Notes under the pieces: generated by a model
The model's database searches: none
Told to the model about the DNA's origin: nothing
Seen by the model: the letters and a program-made list of their open reading frames with translations, nothing else
Made by a program: the position numbers and the translations under genes
In this document: positions 14,016-18,238 of the stretch, piece after piece
How positions within the stretch are numbered: position 1 is the first letter of the stretch
Layout of the letters: each line of letters begins with the position of its first letter
Assembly: GCA_025463305.1 (NCBI GenBank)
Contig: JAOBWK010000016.1
Span: forward strand, 1 to 18,238
Length of the DNA: 18,238 bases
From: Ilumatobacteraceae bacterium
GTDB taxonomy: Bacteria > Actinomycetota > Acidimicrobiia > Acidimicrobiales > Ilumatobacteraceae
Reading direction: 5' to 3'

Positions 14016-14021
14016 ATTCTG
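14016..14021 (-). promoter_or_regulatory. Possible -10 element (CAGAAT) of the four-Cys gene
   Basis: CAGAAT, then TCCGGC, then the ATG at 14009 on the minus strand. This parallels the TAGAAT-TCCGCC-GTG block before sufD. A hairpin that could end the sufB transcript lies upstream, which makes a separate promoter here more likely. Confidence 0.35.
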
Positions 14022-14104
14022 CCAGCCCCGCCAGCCTCTGCGGTGCGCGCCCAGTCGGGTCGCAACGAGTTCTTACCCTGCGCCGTTTGATCGGCTCACG
14101 CACG

Positions 14105-14137
14105 CAGCAGATGTCCGCCTCAGGCGGACATCTGCTG
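14105..14137. terminator. Perfect 15-bp hairpin behind sufB
   Basis: CAGCAGATGTCCGCC (14105-14119) pairs exactly with GGCGGACATCTGCTG (14123-14137) around TCA. It lies 11 bases downstream of the sufB stop on the minus strand and 95 upstream of the four-Cys gene start. No T-run follows, so it may be a terminator, an attenuating hairpin or a 3' stabiliser that sets sufB apart from the downstream suf genes. Confidence 0.65.
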
Positions 14138-14148
14138 ACAGCGAGCAG

Positions 14149-15549
14149 TCAGCCGACGCTGCCTTCCATCTGGAGCTCGATCAGGCGGCTCCACTCGACG
14201 GCGTACTCCATCGGCAGGGTGCGGGTGACGGGCTCGATGAAGCCGTTGACGACCATGCCCATCGCCTGCTCCTGGGACAGGCCGCGGGACATCAGGTAGA
14301 AGAGCTGCTCGTCGGCGATCTTCGAGACGGTGGCCTCGTGGCCGATCTGGGCGTCGCGCTCGCCGACTTCCATGTACGGGAACGTGTTGCTGGTGGACTC
14401 CTCGTCGAGGATCAGCGCGTCGCACTGCACGTGGCTCTTGCACCCGTGGGCGCCGTCTTCGATGCGCACCAGGCCGCGGTAGGTGGTGATGCCACCGTCC
14501 TTGCTGATGCTCTTCGACACGATCTTGCTGGTGGTCTCCGGCGCTGCGTGGACCATCTTCGCGCCGGCGTCCTGGTGCTGGCCGGCCCCGGCGTAGGCGA
14601 CGGAGAGGACCTCGCCCGTGGCCTTCGGGCCCATCAGGTAGACGCTCGGGTACTTCATCGTGAGCCGGCTGCCGATGTTGCCGTCGATCCACTCCATGTG
14701 GCCCTCGGTCTCGACCCGGGCCCGCTTGGTGACCAGGTTGTAGACGTTCGGCGACCAGTTCTGGATGGTGGTGTACGTGACCCGCGCACTGGGCTTGACG
14801 ATGATCTCGACCACGGCCGAGTGCAGCGAGTCGTTGGTGTACACGGGAGCCGAGCAGCCCTCGATGTAGTGGACCTGGCTGCCCTCGTCGGCGATGATCA
14901 GCGTGCGCTCGAACTGGCCGGCGTTCTCGGTGTTGATCCGGAAGTACGCCTGCAGCGGCATCTCGCAGTTGACGCCCGGCGGCACGTAGATGAACGAGCC
15001 ACCGCTCCACACCGCGGAGTTGAGCGCCGAGAACTTGTTGTCACCTGGCGGGATGACCGTGCCGAAGTACTGCTTGACCAGGTCCGGGTACTCGCGCAGG
15101 GCGGTGTCCATGTCGCAGAACAGGATGCCCTGCTCCTCGAGCTCGACCCGGTTGCGGTGGTACACGACCTCGGAGTCGTACTGCGAGGTGACGCCGGCGA
15201 GGTACTTGCGCTCGGCCTCGGGGATGCCCAGCTTCTCGTACGTGGCCTTCATCTGCTCGGGCAGGTCGTCCCAGTCGTCGGTCTGCTCCTGGCTGGGGCG
15301 CATGTAGTAGTAGATGTCCTGGTAGTCCAGGTCGGGCATGTTGACGGCGAACCACGGCTCCATCGGCTTGCGATCGAACGTGCGCAGGCTCTTCAGGCGG
15401 AAGTCGGTCATCCACTTCGGCTCGCCCTTCCACCAGGAGATCTGATCGACGACGCGGTCGTTCAGGCCCTTCTCGGACTTGAACGAGTATTCGACTTCGT
15501 CGTTCCAGCCGAGGCTGTACTTGCTGAGATCGAGATCAAAGGCTGTCAT
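14149..15549 (-). CDS. sufB: SufB, Fe-S cluster scaffold subunit
   Basis: The main scaffold subunit of SufBC2D, on which clusters are built in the cytoplasm. The 466 residues fit the family (about 470-495). Conserved blocks include [16 protein letters not shown] (116-131), [12 protein letters not shown] (182-193), [19 protein letters not shown] (213-231), and C376 in HVQCDALI followed by GHEATVSKI (H404, E405), which match the Cys and His/Glu implicated in cluster formation in E. coli SufB. The ATG at 15549 has a GGGAG eight bases upstream. It is the first gene of the minus-strand suf cluster; no SufR-type regulator gene precedes it, and a strong hairpin separates it from the next gene. Confidence 0.97.
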   Translation of the reverse strand: MTAFDLDLSKYSLGWNDEVEYSFKSEKGLNDRVVDQISWWKGEPKWMTDFRLKSLRTFDRKPMEPWFAVNMPDLDYQDIYYYMRPSQEQTDDWDDLPEQMKATYEKLGIPEAERKYLAGVTSQYDSEVVYHRNRVELEEQGILFCDMDTALREYPDLVKQYFGTVIPPGDNKFSALNSAVWSGGSFIYVPPGVNCEMPLQAYFRINTENAGQFERTLIIADEGSQVHYIEGCSAPVYTNDSLHSAVVEIIVKPSARVTYTTIQNWSPNVYNLVTKRARVETEGHMEWIDGNIGSRLTMKYPSVYLMGPKATGEVLSVAYAGAGQHQDAGAKMVHAAPETTSKIVSKSISKDGGITTYRGLVRIEDGAHGCKSHVQCDALILDEESTSNTFPYMEVGERDAQIGHEATVSKIADEQLFYLMSRGLSQEQAMGMVVNGFIEPVTRTLPMEYAVEWSRLIELQMEGSVG

Positions 15550-15600
15550 CGGAGATGCTCCCAAACCGTGGTGGCGCGACGGGTGATTTCCACTACGGCC

Positions 15601-15606
15601 ATAGTA
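15601..15606 (-). promoter_or_regulatory. Candidate -10 element (TACTAT) upstream of sufB
   Basis: TACTAT on the minus strand lies 51 bases before the sufB ATG in the most AT-rich part of the 190-base gap between sufB and the divergent secreted-protein gene. No good -35 box was found. A short leader with the GGGAG site would follow. I saw no palindrome typical of an Fe-S-sensing regulator here. Confidence 0.3.
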
Positions 15607-15712
15607 ACAATTCCTCGCTCGATCTGGCTGCGCCCGATCACGGCGTGAGAAGAAGTTCACTGCCCGACCAAACCTGACCACGCACCGCGGCGTGTCTCCT
15701 CCAACGGGCAAC

Positions 15713-15733
15713 TGGACCACGGTCCACAGGAGG
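15713..15733 (+). promoter_or_regulatory. Palindrome and strong ribosome binding site of the secreted-protein gene
   Basis: TGGACC (15713-15718) and GGTCCA (15721-15726) form an inverted repeat around AC, two bases before a perfect AGGAGG (15728-15733) placed six bases before the ATG at 15740. The palindrome could be an operator or an RNA hairpin near the ribosome site. The ribosome site itself is clear and decides the start. Confidence 0.5.
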
Positions 15734-15739
15734 AATGAC

Positions 15740-17049
15740 ATGAACCGAATCTCACGTGCAGCCGCAACCGCGTTCTGCGCCGGATCGCTCGCACTCGGGG
15801 GCCTGACGATCGGCGCCGCCGGCGTCAGCCACGCGACCGCACCACTCGACACGCCGTCGGCCCGGCAGGTCTTCGCCACCTCGGCAGTGCTCACCGCGTC
15901 GACGCCGGTCGCGACCGTGACCACCCTCCCGCTGCTCGGCGCACCGCTGGTGGTCGACGTGACGTCGGCTCCGGGCGGCACGCTGGCGAGCATCGACGTC
16001 AGCCCGTCGACCGGGCTCACCGCCACCACCGACCGGCCGGGGCGGGTGCGGTTCGTCAACACCGACGGCACCGCCAAGGTCGAGGTGTCGGCGCGTGGCG
16101 GCGGCCAGAGCGTGGACGCGAGGGCCGGCCAGCTCAGCGATGTCGCCGGCCCGGGCAGCTGGAGCGGCGACGTCTTCGGCACCGGCGCCGCCACGACCGT
16201 GAACTTCACGACGGTGGCCAATGCCGACGGCTCCCCCGGCATCACCGGCGTGACGTCGTCGGACAGCACGGCCCAGATCGGCACGGTGCAGACACACTCG
16301 CACGGTGACTCGCAGGAGGCCGACGTCAGCATCCGCTTCACGAGCGGGATCCAGGCGCGCACGCTCACCATCCGCGTCTCGGCCGGCAACCACGACGGCG
16401 CCAGCCAGGCCCGGGTCTCGGTGTCCCTGGGCCGCCTCACCGGCCAGGCGCTGCCGGCCGCCGACGTGGTCGGTGCGCACACCTGGAACGGGACCCTGTG
16501 CGATGGCACCGCGGCCTCCATCGCCTACACCATCAACGCCGACGGCTCGATCAGCGGTGCCTCGGCGACGCCGACCGCGACGATCGACGCGCAGTCCGGT
16601 CAGGGCATCAACGTGACGTTCGCCGACAAGGAGTCGGTGCGCATCCGCGTCCGGGCCTCGGCCGACAACGCGACGTTCCGTGTGTCGGTCGACGAGCGGA
16701 TCCGCTGCGACGCCGCCGACCCGGCGGTGAACACTCCCGTCTCGACCAGCATCCCTGACGACAACCACGGCAGCGTTCCCGGCGGCGACGATCAGGGCGG
16801 CGACAACCACGGCGGCCAGCCCGGCGGTGACGACCAGGGCGGCGACAACCACGGCGGCCACGGTGCCGACGACCCGACATCGACCACGACGGCTTCGACC
16901 ACGCCGGGTTCGACAGCGACCACCACGCCCAGCAGCAGCACGCCGACCACGGTCGACGACCACGGTGGTCGCAACGGCGGAGGCGGCTCCGACGGCAGCG
17001 GCAACGGTTCCGGCCACGGCAACGGCGGGAGCAACGGCGGCAGCGGATC

Positions 17050-17053
<4 letters not shown>
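15740..17053 (+). CDS. Secreted protein with duplicated unknown domain and His/Asp/Gly repeat tail
   Basis: A 437-residue exported protein of no family I recognise. A signal peptide ([20 protein letters not shown] then an AHA-like region to about 33) is followed by beta-rich sequence. Residues about 139-230 and 246-320 look like two copies of one domain: [15 protein letters not shown] / [24 protein letters not shown] / NADGSISG and LTIRVSAGN / [11 protein letters not shown] align in order. The region before (71-120, ending [10 protein letters not shown]) may be a third, diverged copy. C254 and C323 could form a disulfide in the second copy. The tail has two 14-residue [13 protein letters not shown] units, a Ser/Thr/Pro stretch and a Gly/Ser/Asn end, suitable for wall spanning or metal binding. 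Its stop overlaps the start of the next lipoprotein gene (ATGA). Confidence 0.72.
16778..16861 (+). repeat. Two tandem 42-bp units encoding [13 protein letters not shown](Q/H)
   Basis: Two in-frame units of 14 codons, 16778-16819 and 16820-16861, encode the same peptide except for the last residue. The preceding DDNHGS and later DDHGG are related fragments. The Asp/His/Gly make-up resembles flexible metal-binding tails; this is inference. Confidence 0.85.

Positions 17054-18238
<1,185 letters not shown>

Noticed and set aside
13888..15648. Open frame of over 580 codons antisense to sufB
   Set aside because: Fully explained as the shadow of sufB; composition is Val/Asp/His/Leu without motifs.
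15550..16521. Long N-terminal extension of the sufB frame
   Set aside because: The frame stays open upstream by about 320 codons, but SufB homology begins at the ATG at 15549, which has a ribosome site, and the extension runs antisense to the secreted-protein gene.

Overview
The window is GC-rich DNA packed with genes, with short intergenic gaps. It holds a SUF iron-sulfur gene set of actinobacterial type (SufU scaffold, Rieske ferredoxin between sufD and sufC), lipoproteins with Thr/Ala/Pro linkers, a FadD-like/SDR lipid module and several start codons placed right behind a -10-like hexamer. Together these point to a member of the Actinomycetota. Something near the Acidimicrobiia is my guess, but nothing here proves the class. 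No tRNA, rRNA, CRISPR array, insertion sequence or phage gene was seen.

Layout. (1) 1-1947, plus strand: the end of a sufC, then sufS and sufU, which form a sulfur-mobilising and scaffold operon. (2) 2023-3042: a SurE-family nucleotidase rebuilt as a secreted lipoprotein. (3) 3060-7587: two divergent gene pairs, SDR / acyl-CoA synthetase and amidohydrolase / hotdog thioesterase. Each pair is separated by nearly the same palindrome (core TCTGACG-nAG-CGTyAGA), so one regulator encoded elsewhere probably controls a fatty-acid-, steroid- or terpenoid-like catabolic module. (4) 7606-10481: divergent surface genes, a membrane-anchored DUF4185-like propeller protein and an LPxTG-type wall protein with six tandem TNxSVP hexapeptides. 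(5) 10567-15549, minus strand: sufB, a small four-Cys protein, sufD, Rieske ferredoxin, a second sufC, pterin carbinolamine dehydratase and a YbaK-type deacylase. (6) 15740-17835: a translationally coupled pair, a secreted protein with an internally duplicated unknown domain and a His/Asp/Gly repeat tail, followed by a lipoprotein. (7) 17919 to the end: the start of argG.

How the genes fit together. The SUF machinery is split in two about 9 kb apart: SufS/SufU travel with one SufC, while SufB/SufD travel with another SufC. SufS would extract sulfur from cysteine, SufU would accept it, and SufBCD would assemble clusters. The four-Cys protein, Rieske protein and PCD are operon partners whose link to cluster assembly is open. 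Most gene ends carry clear hairpins; the perfect ones at 5655-5686, 10501-10533 and 14105-14137 are the best.

The most interesting unexplained items are the four-Cys protein inside the SUF cluster, the shared palindromic operator, the duplicated-domain secreted protein with its coupled lipoprotein, and a recurring TAnnnT-6/7-nt-start-codon layout that suggests widespread leaderless transcription.
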